A stretch of 64,000 nucleotides of DNA from Tubulanus polymorphus (taxonomy: Eukaryota > Nemertea > Palaeonemertea > Tubulaniformes > Tubulanidae). How positions within the stretch are numbered: position 1 is the first letter of the stretch; every line of letters begins with the position of its first letter. The stretch spans positions 9,660,485 to 9,724,484 of the forward strand of contig NC_134027.1 of the NCBI RefSeq assembly GCF_964204645.1, read 5' to 3'. Shown here in pieces: positions 1 through 12,302 of this stretch. Made by a program: the position numbers and the translations under genes. The notes under the pieces were generated by a model. The model searched no databases, was not told the origin of the DNA, and was given only the letters and a program-made list of their open reading frames with translations.

Positions 1-66
1 GAAGGCCAATGGCCTTTTTAGCCCACTTGGGACTTTAGTCCCAGCGGGCTATTGCGTTCACTTTTC

Positions 67-113
67 GTCCGTCGTCCGTCCGTCCGTCCGTTCGTCCGTC
101 CGTAGACGGAATC
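67..113. repeat. CCGT-rich microsatellite
   Basis: An imperfect tetranucleotide run of CGTC/CCGT units, interrupted near the middle by a TTCG variant. It lies inside the mobile element at the left edge of the window. Confidence 0.85.
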
Positions 114-624
114 CAGTTATTTTGGGAAGTTTTGAAGACGCTTCAAGGTAACGTCTTGATATTTGGGTTACACGTGTATCTACCCTAGACACATCTTCAG
201 CCCAAAAACTGGCCCTGTCAGAATCAAGATGGCTGACTGGCAGCCATTGTTGTTCGCCAAAATCAGCACTTTTTACACATTTTTGAACTTTTTGAGGGAA
301 ATTTTGAAGACGCTTCGATCAATTACCTTGATCTTTCGGATATATATGAATCCCCCCAGGGCCCATCAACGAAACAAAAATTGGGTCGGTCGGACTCAAG
401 ATGGCCGTCCTGTGACCTTTTTAGTGCCCAAAAATGTTAATTTTTGCCCGAATTCTGAGTCCTGTAGCTTCCTACTGGTTTACCATTTCTCATTGCAATT
501 TGTGATGGGTATTCTTTGGAAAGGGATGTTTTATACCTGAGACAGGTATTTTTGATCAGCCAATTATGACGCAATTGGCAGCCATCTTGGTGTCACCAGT
601 ACTCATTCGTAAGTGGGAAAAAGT

Positions 625-1222
625 TTTTCCACATTATATTGATACCTAAGCGTATTTTGCTACCACAATCAATTAGAAAGTTGTAGCTCATAACGTGTTC
701 TATGATTGTGGTGAGTTTCAAGGTAATTGGATTTCGTATATGGCCACCAGGGGGCGTTGAATAATACAATATCTTAGCATTTCTTTATTATATTCGTACC
801 TATGCATATTTTGTAACCACAATCAATTGGAAAGTTGTAGCTCATGACATCATCTATGATTGTTGTGAGTTTTAAGGACATCAGTTTTTCTATATGGTCA
901 CCAGGGGGCGTTGAATAGTAGAATAACTTAGTATTTCCTTATTATATTGGTACCTAGGCATATTTTGTTACCATGATCAATATCAAAGTTGTAGTTCATG
1001 ACATGTTCTATGATTGTGGTGAGTTTCGAGGTCATTGGGTTTTGAATATGGTCACCAGGGGGCGTTGAATAGTAGAATGACTTAGTATTTCCATATTAAA
1101 TTGGTAACGAGGCATATTTTGTTATCACAATCAATTACAAAATCGTAGCTGCTGACATGTTCTATGATTTTGGTGAGTTTCAAGGTCGTTGGTTTTTGTA
1201 AATGGTCACCAGGGGGCGTTGA
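625..1222. repeat. Tandem repeat, about four copies of a 154-bp unit
   Basis: Each unit runs through TATTTTG-TACCACAATCAATTA, a GTTGTAGCTCATGACAT-like stretch and CTATGATTGTGGTGAGTTTC, and ends in CACCAGGGGGCGTTGAATA. The final box starts at 744, 898, 1052 and 1206, so the period is exactly 154 bp between all four copies although the units differ by substitutions. The first unit is the most diverged at its left side. Conserved length with base divergence means insertions and deletions have been rare. Confidence 0.9.
744..1218 (+). promoter_or_regulatory. Four CTCF-like boxes (CCACCAGGGGGCG)
   Basis: The boxes are at 744-756, 898-910, 1052-1064 and 1206-1218. The first reads CCACCAGGGGGCG and the other three TCACCAGGGGGCG. 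This matches the known core of the CTCF recognition motif (CCASYAGRKGGCR). All four have the same orientation. Binding is an inference: the motif could equally be a conserved structural part of the repeat. The array ends about 140 bp before the transporter start codon. Confidence 0.45.
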
Positions 1223-1360
1223 ATATTGAAATTGTTAGATTGTTGAGCATTTGAAACCATTTCCCAAGTGGGCATGGTGTCCCTGGACCCCTAGTTTTCT
1301 TATTCGTTCCATGCGCAATGATGAAAATAATACACCGAGCTGTCCATATTGTAGGTAGCT

Positions 1361-2734
1361 ATGGGAATTGTGCACGAAAAACAAGACGCCGAGCCACCGG
1401 TATCCGAATCCCCCGGAAAGCGTTGCGTGCGGTCAGAAAAGTTCACCGTGGCTTGCATCAGTTTAGTCATGATGACCGACGTCACGTTGAAAACTTGTAT
1501 AACCTTGACACTGCCGGTTATCGTGGCAAAACTAGAGTCGGTCAACGAATCGTGGTTTAGAAATGACGAATCTTTGCCACCATTTTCAGCCGAGCATCAC
1601 AACGTCGATGAGATGCGAGATGACGTTAAGCAGAAGGTCGCCTGGGCGGTGGCTGTCAACCCGATAACGGAATCGTTAATGAACCTGTTCGCGGGTTTTG
1701 TAGTTGACTGTTTAGGCTACGGGTGGCCGATGGTATTCGGCGCGGTTTTAGGCTCAGTGGGCTCGGTAGGAATCGCCTTCTCGCCGACGTACGGTTTGCT
1801 TATGTTGATGAGAATAATCACGGGCACGGCATGTAGTTTCAGTATTGTTTCCTGCCTGGCGTTTATATCCGCCAAATTCCCGGACAACGACGAACGTCGG
1901 GCGGTCATCTATTCCGCTTACGTAGCTTCTAACGTGGGCAACATTGTCGGCAACGCTGTAACGGGTTTGATGTACGAATATCTAGGAACGGCGGCGCCTT
2001 TTCTGTGCATATCCGGGGTGTTCCTCGTAGATACGATCATCCGATTTATCGCAGTCAGCTGTGACGATCCTACTACTTCCGCTAGGTCTGAGAAGAAGTT
2101 TTCACCCGAAGACTATTTCCAACGTTTGGAAGATCCGCCCATCGTTCTTCTAGTCGTTGTCGGTGTTTTGGCTTCTTTTTCGACCGGATTTTACAAAGCG
2201 TCCATCATCGAATGGGAGTTGCATACGATTCACGGACAGATCTGGCAACTGAGCATCATCTACACGGCATGCATCGTGGCGCAGGTTTTTGGAACCACGC
2301 TTTCCAGCCGCACCATGTCAAAATGCGGTCACGCCCCCCAGCTACTGCTTGGGTTCATCGGCATGGCTTTAAGTTACTTGACATTTCTATTCTGCGAGAC
2401 AGTATGGGCGTGTACTGGACCGGAACTCAGTCGGGCATTTTTCTGCGGACTCGTTTTCTTCGCGATGCCGTCGCTGTGCTCCCTTCTCACCGAGACCAAA
2501 CACCACAAAGGGAAGTACGGAGTCGTGATGGGTCTGTTCAATTCGACGCTGAATGTTGGTGTATTTATTGGCGCTTTGACGAGTGGCCTCTTCGCCTCGA
2601 CCATCGACATACGGGGTCTGATTTTCATCGTTGCTGGGCTTTTGGTGTTCAGTGCATTTGCGTCGGTAACTTTCTTCAAAGTCGAAGGAGATAATGCCAC
2701 TGAAGTTGAAGAAAATGAGAATGAAATATCATAA
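1361..2734 (+). CDS. SLC18-like (vesicular amine transporter family) MFS transporter, intronless
   Basis: This 457-residue protein has the 12-helix plan of the major facilitator superfamily. The N-terminus is cytoplasmic. Helix 1 (about 29-56) carries Asp40, and a short polar luminal loop with an N-glycosylation site at Asn62 follows. The stretch DNDERR (175-180), the phrase YLGTAAPFL (207-215) and the post-loop segment LEDPPIVLL with IWQLS align by eye with VMAT/VAChT proteins. SLC18 members are known to load amines into vesicles by proton exchange; the substrate here is unknown. By eye, Asp40, Lys92 and Arg179 match VMAT2 Asp33, Lys138 and Arg189. The positions of VMAT2 Glu312, Asp399 and Asp426 are instead Lys279, Phe367 and Asn394. 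ATG 1361 is preceded by an in-frame stop at 1352. The whole gene is one exon, unlike typical SLC18 genes, so it may be an old retrocopy or a lineage-specific intronless paralogue. The C-terminus is short and acidic. Confidence 0.82.
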   Translation: MGIVHEKQDAEPPVSESPGKRCVRSEKFTVACISLVMMTDVTLKTCITLTLPVIVAKLESVNESWFRNDESLPPFSAEHHNVDEMRDDVKQKVAWAVAVNPITESLMNLFAGFVVDCLGYGWPMVFGAVLGSVGSVGIAFSPTYGLLMLMRIITGTACSFSIVSCLAFISAKFPDNDERRAVIYSAYVASNVGNIVGNAVTGLMYEYLGTAAPFLCISGVFLVDTIIRFIAVSCDDPTTSARSEKKFSPEDYFQRLEDPPIVLLVVVGVLASFSTGFYKASIIEWELHTIHGQIWQLSIIYTACIVAQVFGTTLSSRTMSKCGHAPQLLLGFIGMALSYLTFLFCETVWACTGPELSRAFFCGLVFFAMPSLCSLLTETKHHKGKYGVVMGLFNSTLNVGVFIGALTSGLFASTIDIRGLIFIVAGLLVFSAFASVTFFKVEGDNATEVEENENEIS

Positions 2735-3037
2735 ATCAAATACGTTCGAACTCGTTTTCTTTTATTTTTGAATGGTAGTGCCATGTAAGATTATTTGGAT
2801 TTTCAATGATAAAAGCATACGGTGCACGTGTGTCTGGATATTTGTGCCGTGATTGGTGAACAGGTCGATAGTTAAGTAATACGCAGTTACGTATTTGTCA
2901 TCCTGGCCGCGAACAACGGAACTCTATCAAATCAAGTATGATGTTTTACCTGTTTTAAGTTTTATTATTGACTATTTTCAGATTTATCTTTTTTATATCA
3001 ACGATGAGACGATTTCTCTATAATGCTGTGGAATGGC

Positions 3038-3043
3038 AATAAA
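3038..3043 (+). terminator. Candidate polyadenylation signal AATAAA
   Basis: This is the first canonical AATAAA downstream of the transporter stop codon, about 300 nt away. It could end the transporter mRNA. AATAAA is common by chance in this AT-rich DNA. Confidence 0.35.
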
Positions 3044-4723
3044 GGCTAATTTTCCATTTTACAACAAGGATCTTCGTTTCACCTCATTCAAATTGTCCTT
3101 CGGAGTGCTCATTAGAGGATTCATCATCGAGAATCCTGATACGAAGCGGGTAAGACTCGTACTCCACTCCAAAGTCAATATCAACCTTTACTGCGAGAAT
3201 GGTCCAACTATTGTAATATTGAAGGAACTTCCTCGCTTGCCAGTTTCATTGCCGCCCGCTGAAGCTCGCGCCATCACAAACGCTGGCTGCAATCTGCCGG
3301 TGAAAAACGTATCTGATTGGCTATAGACTGGTGCTAAGCGGCAACCTGTTCGCTCGAAGGGTTGCGGCCAGTGTATGTGTTGGCAAGCGAGGGTGGTTTC
3401 GTAATAGCTTTATCATTTCAAAAAAAAACTCAAAGACTACAATTTTCATGACATTTCCATTTCAGCAGTTTATTATAATATATTACCGTTTTGTAATAGA
3501 CGTGCCTACATACGACTGAGCCACATACATATATAAGCACCAAGTAGGGGATTACACATATATAATATATAAATATATTTACACAATCAAAGAAATGACG
3601 ATGAATACTATAAATAAAGTTCGTATTCTATGTAATAAGTAATTACTAATACGTAATAAAACGTCGGTAAGCACCTATAATTTGACAATCATTTTGCATA
3701 GGCAGGACACACTTTTCAATGATCATCGTATTAAATAAAGCCTATCACACTTAATAATGAAGCATTTTACAAATAGTCTTTGTTCGTATGTCGCAGTTAA
3801 TTTTCATATGATAAGATGATAATATAATGAATAAATAAATGTTTTCGTTTGCACAAGGGAAAATGAATATAGGTACTACTACTAACGTAAGTTGAAATGA
3901 AAAATACTCGATGACGTTGTAAGCTACTCCTCCTTATAATGCCATCTACATCTTTAAATTGCTGCAGAAATATCTCTTGACGGAGTCACGGCGTCTAGTA
4001 GGTAACATTGATTGATTCTAAGGTTGTTCTCGAGATGTTTCAAAAGGTATTAAACATGCCAGTTGCCTAGCTTTTGGCACTGTTGACATGGAAGAAAATT
4101 CGAATACGCTAATTGCATTGAAGTGGCGCCTTTGTCCGAATGAAAGGTTTTCCGTTACAAGTGTAGAGCGTTCTCAAGGCACGTATTCACTTTTCTTAAA
4201 AGTTTAAGTCTCAATAAATGAATGGCAAAAAGGTCAATTGTTTATCACACGAAAGCACGTTGGTGAGAAAATGAAATAAGAATATTTCATATAGAATATA
4301 CGGCGTTTCGAAGCTTTTCGCGAAAGACTGGTACTGAGCAGCGAGCACTCTCTACTAGTTTGTGGAAGACAGTAATATTGAGCGCAATTTGTCCTTACAC
4401 CCTGGACCGTTATAAAAAGCCTAGAAATGTTTTTTTTTCTTTAATAATCACGATTAGCACCACCAAAAATATGCATATTATGTATAACACGTTGGGAACT
4501 ACTTTTCAACCCACAGCTACCCTTCAGAACAAGGCAATTGATAAGATTAAAGCAGTCCTAAAATCATTGGGGTTGGATGTAGACACTTCAAGCAAATGAC
4601 GCAGTTATTTCGAAGATACGTTTCATTCCAGTTGCAAGAGATTAGCAATAGCAATCTTGCTAATTTCGTTCTGTCGTACGACCAATCAAACGGGAGACAT
4701 AATAACTTCTGTGCGTTTTTCAT
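3044..4723. other. Intergenic, AT-rich; tail-to-tail spacer between transporter and tubulin
   Basis: No convincing gene is seen. A GC-richer patch at about 3060-3370 has a 97-codon open frame on the plus strand (3033-3326) without a recognisable domain or clear splice sites. The stretch 3520-4300 is low-complexity AT-rich. A TTTAAT at 4440-4445 is ATTAAA on the minus strand and could be the tubulin poly(A) signal, about 280 nt after its stop. Confidence 0.5.
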
Positions 4724-7129
<2,406 letters not shown>

Positions 7130-10100
7130 CTGCAAATGTAAAGGAATACGTAACGAATTCAAGAGCTGTTGACAACCGGATGCATGGGCCTACCCCACGC
7201 CAGGACACGTGTTTAGTTGCACCGGGATCGCCGAAGTAGCGGTCCTTCCCCCATAGGACCGTAAAAAAAATTGCCAACGATATTATGAAACCTTATCCCA
7301 GGGTTGCGATTTCACGGCGTCTTGAATTACCAATCCGATCCGAATCGGAAAATATGAGTGAGTCATATATATTCTGCGGAGGTAAAACCGTAGCTATCTC
7401 AGAACAGAACACACGAAGTGCCTCAAACGTTTATACTCGTATTTATGTTTTACGAAGGCTCCAGTACCCTGGGGATTGGAATCATCAAAACACAGGGAAT
7501 CATTTTTGTAGTCTATCAGACAACACGATCTGTTTGATTAAACTGACAAGGTGTGAATTATGAACTCACGTCTGAACTTAAAAAAGAGTTCAAAAAGCGC
7601 TGCTCGAACAAGCAATAGAGATAAAAATAGGGAAATGATCGCTGCCTGTGAAACGTCTGTTGATATCACCTAACTGCCCTCTAATTTTCGTCTACAATTA
7701 CCTCTGGATGAGATGTCTGATCATTAACCCTGTAAGAAGTATAGACCATTTCGTCTGCGGTTATTGGGAAGTCGATTGGTCGATCGATCAATGAAAGATT
7801 TTAACGTATCTTCAATTCCCTTTCAAACTTCCATTTTACAATTTAGTTACGTAACGCATTCTAGAGAGTGGACAAATTCATCTAATCTAGACATTCACCG
7901 TAGTAAATTTACGTTTGTGTTTCCTGATCTATGAATGATATGTAACAAACTAATCGCTGAATTAATCAGAACCGTATTTATAAATCATTGATGGACGTCA
8001 ACATGTGAAAAACGTTAAAATCGCGATGCTCATCAGCCCCTGTTATTTTGTTGGCATCTGAGTCACCAGACCGATGCGTTATGAGGGTGTATGTGCTACT
8101 GCGTGAGAATGGCATAATATCTATTTCTGCAAAACATAATGGCAATCTTATGTTTATAGCCGGCACAGAGGGGGTCTGATTTATTTTCCAATTCCAGTAA
8201 CCTTAAAAACGGGGCGATTCGAACAACTGGTCTAAGCACACGCATATTCCTTCGTGTATTTTCAGTATTTTGTTGAAGGCAACTGCTATGACGAGGCGTG
8301 TAATTATTACTCTTACCTTACTCATTCAGTAGGCTAGTGATGCCAGATAATTTTTTCGTTCATTTTTCTCCGTTGTTTAGTCATTCGGTTCGTTACGTAA
8401 TGCGATGGCATAGCATTATTCGATGCTATCTTTGGCAGACACGGCACAACTTTTTGTCGGACTAGTTAGCCGCTAGTTTTGGTGAAAATGAAAATATCTA
8501 GTTTCATAACAGATTGCACCCCACGTTTAATCATTATTACGTTTATTTCAGATCTCTTTTTCGGATATCCGAAGAACTGATTGCAAAGGTAGGTATTCGG
8601 CGTTTAAGCCTAGCCAAGAAATACGTTTCGGCAGAATAATTCAAAATTCATTCAGTGAGGAATCATAAAATGATTGGATCAAGGAACAGTTAGCGAAAAT
8701 TTTGTGTAACGATTGAACTGAACCACGAATTAATTTCAAAAAGATATTTGACATGTACAAACGGGTGAACTGTAACGTAAGTGCGCAAAAATTACGACTG
8801 GACCGGCTGGTTAATGAGACATACGCGTTGTATCCTTGGGAACGAGCTGGCGGCACCGGGAAGCAGAAACGTGAGACGAATAGATGCTGTTTCCATGAAT
8901 AATATTTTGGCTGCCAGACAAATGACTCATCGGAGGTCTATGTTGGCTCCCATCACAGAAAAAGTGATGTATATAACGATTATTTGTGTCGATCATGAAA
9001 TTAGAAATAGGATCGAACGCGTGCAAGGGCTAATGATTGATTACCTGAGCCGTTGATGGTGGGTAGAATCGATGGTTTTCGTGGTCAGCAAGCACATCGC
9101 GAGATTTTCGTGAATTTGGAAATTCTGGCTTTGTATGAAATAAGGCAAGACTAAATCGGAAATGTGAATACACAGAATTACGAAAATGTCTCCCTTATAG
9201 ATTCTGAATGGTTTTATACACACCCGAGCCAAACGATCATTCCAGAAAATGTCAAGCACTGCGAATAAAATGACTCAAGCCGGTGGTTTCCGTGACATTT
9301 TACAAAGGAAGACCTCATTTTAGAGCGCACTCATCTCGACGAAAACATCGCCGGGCCAAAAATCTAACCGATTAATTGCCATGAAGGAGTTCCCCTTCCA
9401 AGTCACAATTGGAGGTTTACTTATGTTAAATCTACTTGTCCAATGCTGTAAACCGAATATCTAAGAGCACTTGAAACTAATTCTAGTATGGTGGAACATA
9501 ACGATATATTATAGCGTTTCACTTCTTGGTATTATATGAATATCATCATTACAACGCAAAATCTGAAGAAACGACATAGTCCCGGGGGTTTTAACCATTT
9601 CAATTTCATTTGCGCGCAAGTTACAAATCGCGTTTGAACACACATTTCGAATCCGATATCCATATCTTAATTGACAGACAGAAATTGCTGATATCTAATC
9701 AAGCTTTATACGAGTACATGTATCAATCTGGCGTGTGTAAGATATGAAACGGTTTATTCAAATATCTAATCTTTGATAACTGATGGCAAGTGCAAGAGGC
9801 GAGTAGTTGTAGTTGTTAATCATTCTAAACGTGTTAATGATAATGATATCTATAGCACATGAATATATGAAAATGCAAATATGAAGGCGAATGGTGCTGA
9901 ACTCGGAGCCTGCTCTCAAATACACAATCGTTTTGGCAGTTCTCCATGACCACTACATCGTATTGGAACAACAAATATCTAAAACTGATAAACGATGAAG
10001 GCTGCCGGTGAAACCGTTCATTGGTCAACAGCTGTTTCGGGTTCGAACGGATCTTCCGCCCGGTTTCCGCCAAGCGAACGGCGGTCGTCTAGCGCAGTGC

Positions 10101-10751
10101 GCCGCCGACTGGTTGTCGATACAAGAACGCCTGACCATGCGATAAAATGCGTCCGAGATGTTGGTCATTATATTTCGATAATCATACTTATACGATTACG
10201 ATGTCAGATCCAGACATACATTACGGAAAATCGATCCGTCGTTTCGTGTTAACCAGTCGTCTTGTCAAAAATATCAAAAAATATCGGACTAACTTAGTGA
10301 CATATATTGACATTTTGGGCAAGACGACTAACGTTAAAGCTAGAAAGGGCTATTAAAACTGGGTAGTCTATGGGAACAAACATGAAAACCGCATCTTTAT
10401 CAAGATATCGAAAACAATAAATTCATATGTTAACGCCAAAGTTATTTTCTATCTAGACTATTGGAAAATCAGTAGGATTTTGCATCATGATCATAATCGC
10501 ATTTGCGGAAAACTGCGAGTAATATTTAAAAAATCGGAATGAAAATATCCTGAAACCATCCCTTGGTTACCTGAAACTATCCCTTGTTGATAAAATTGAC
10601 GAAGCCATCGAAAGAATTGTGATCATATGATAATAATAAATGATAAACGTAATGAGGCTTACATAGCGAAAAATACAGGAGGCTGCTAATACGTTAATAC
10701 CATATTAGATTCTTAATGGAATAGATAAATATTATAGAATAATATGCTTAC
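7130..10751 (-). other. Probable intron 1 of the alpha-tubulin gene
   Basis: The acceptor at the 7129 side reads ACATTTGCAG before the RECIS codons. The donor at the other end reads ATG|GTAAGC at 10751. The interior has no exon with supporting features. A CpG-rich patch at about 10010-10150 and another at 8780-8880 hold short open frames without recognised domains. The length of about 3.6 kb is much larger than the other introns of this gene, so a different first exon is possible. Confidence 0.5.
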
Positions 10752-10754
10752 CAT
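10752..10754 (-). CDS. TUBA: Candidate alpha-tubulin exon 1 (ATG only)
   Basis: On the minus strand the sequence reads ACAATC ATG|GTAAGC. Alpha-tubulin genes usually split directly after the initiator codon, and exon 2 here begins exactly with the Arg codon of MREC. Among the CAT trinucleotides in 7.1-11.2 kb, this is the only one followed on the minus strand by a strong donor. The 5' untranslated part would lie at about 10755-10900. cDNA would settle it. Confidence 0.55.
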
Positions 10755-11068
10755 GATTGTCTAAAGAATAAATGAAGTCGTCGATAGTGAAAAGGTGCAC
10801 GCCCACGAAACCGATATCGCTCGTTGGCGCGTAGAGAAATGATGCACTCTGCCCAACAATCACGAATGACGCGAAACGGCTCTGGTGTCGATATTTACGT
10901 ATTACTGATTCACACGTCTGCCTGCGCGTACCTGGTATCCTCGCCTGCCACAGAGAATATCAACGCGACTTGCCGCGAATGATGAACTTCCGGAACAAAT
11001 GTCGGCATGTATCGAACGTAAATCGTTCGTGCTCGAAAGATTTTATGAACTTGAAGGAGACTGGCAAA

Positions 11069-11087
11069 TGACGTCATTCTGACGTCA
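11069..11087. promoter_or_regulatory. Two full CRE palindromes, one helical turn apart
   Basis: TGACGTCA occurs at 11069-11076 and again at 11080-11087, so the starts are 11 bp apart. This is the known CREB/ATF full site. The pair is about 315 bp upstream of the candidate tubulin ATG on the minus strand and fits a proximal promoter. No TATA box is evident nearby. Confidence 0.5.
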
Positions 11088-11129
11088 GAATTTCGTAGCC
11101 AATTTAAACCTTTTTTCTGTATTCGCATT

Positions 11130-12302
11130 CTTTGAGCTTACTTTACGAGCTCACGTGGAGATACATTTTTACACATGTTTTCGAATTCGCCTTTGTAGCA
11201 TAGACCATGTTCATGCAACATCCCCGGGCATGGGTATATCAAGGAAAATCAGAAGGTGTAAGTCCAAAACGAAGGAAGGGCTATAAGGCCAAACAGCCAC
11301 GTCGAAGGCCGCAAGTGGGTTGCGTTAGAAAATTCCTGAAATAGTTTTCAATATGCAGGTTTTGATGACCTCCCTCTCTCTATTTCTCTCTTGACGAATA
11401 GGGAAACCTCAAATCCACAAAATGCCCTCTTGATCCGCCACCGAGACTGGGCCAGCTATCGAGATTATTGTCTTACAGTCGTTGTCAAGCTGGGCCGATA
11501 GCGCGATCTTTATGTTCACGTAGATACAATACCATATTCGATATTTCTCATATTTCTGCCCTACAAACTCTATTGTTGTTCCTATGTTTAATTTTCTTAA
11601 GTTTTCATTTACTTTGCAGAAAACCCTATTTTCTTATTTCCCGATGATTAGGGTTTTCTGTCCGAAACAAGATTATTGCTCGGAAATGCAACTGGTTTCG
11701 GAAGTGCCTCTTTAATACGGCAATGTTCAGAATCGAGTGAGTGGTTTACGCTTGACGTGCTCTCTCATTAGACACGGGCCAGATTTGATGTTTAAGATTT
11801 CAGCTTGATACGAACGTGAAAGTCGTCCGCAAAGACCCTAAGTTAATTAAACGCCATCGAGTGCATTTTAGCATATTTGCAGACACGTTTAAATAACGCT
11901 GCCCTGCAGCTATATTCTCTCTTTTTATTTCGACTCATCGACAGCTTAATGAATACTATCAAATATGCATTTTAATTATACATAAAATACAAAAATACCA
12001 AATGAAATACCCAACATATCTACAGTACGTAACAATCGCTTCTCAATGTTGTATTTCATAGCACGTATCCATGTATCCATTTTGTGAAAATTTCACAAGA
12101 AAACTCCAGTTCTGTTCCACGGGGACTGACACACTGACTATAACGATAACAATTCACAACCCTAAAAAAGTTTAGTGACATTTCTAGCTAATTATGTTAA
12201 TGAAAGCACAGTTATTGTGACAAATATTGCAGTTTTTGTAGCATTTCTGTAATGAAATGAATGATGATATTTGAGTCCTCGGATGCGACAACGTTTTGTT
12301 CT
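11130..12302. other. Intergenic spacer upstream of tubulin and downstream of the LRR gene
   Basis: No open frame of interest, RNA gene or clear repeat is seen. A TTTTCTTATTTCCCG / ATTAGGGTTTTCTGTCC pair near 11630-11665 is a weak imperfect inverted repeat. The 3' untranslated region of the LRR gene is probably included at the right end. Confidence 0.4.

Larger units (their letters stand above)
1..1290. mobile_element. Non-autonomous repeat/DNA element with diverged inverted ends
   Basis: No intact protein is encoded here. The left end has a 12-base GCCCACTTGGGA box (about 21-32). The right end has its reverse complement, with TCCCAAGTGGGC at about 1263-1274, so the element may have short terminal inverted repeats. 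Inside are a CCGT-rich microsatellite, three AAGATGGC-type boxes and a four-copy 154-bp tandem array. The left end may continue beyond the window. The only open frame here (163-540) has no recognisable domain and is probably not a gene. The class of element is not recognised; a long MITE-like or satellite-bearing DNA element is the best guess. Confidence 0.5.

Noticed and set aside
163-540. 125-codon open frame in the left-edge repeat
   Set aside because: It lies entirely in repeat sequence with no transposase or other domain.
1717-2784. Open frames on both strands over the transporter
   Set aside because: They are shadows of the SLC18-like gene.
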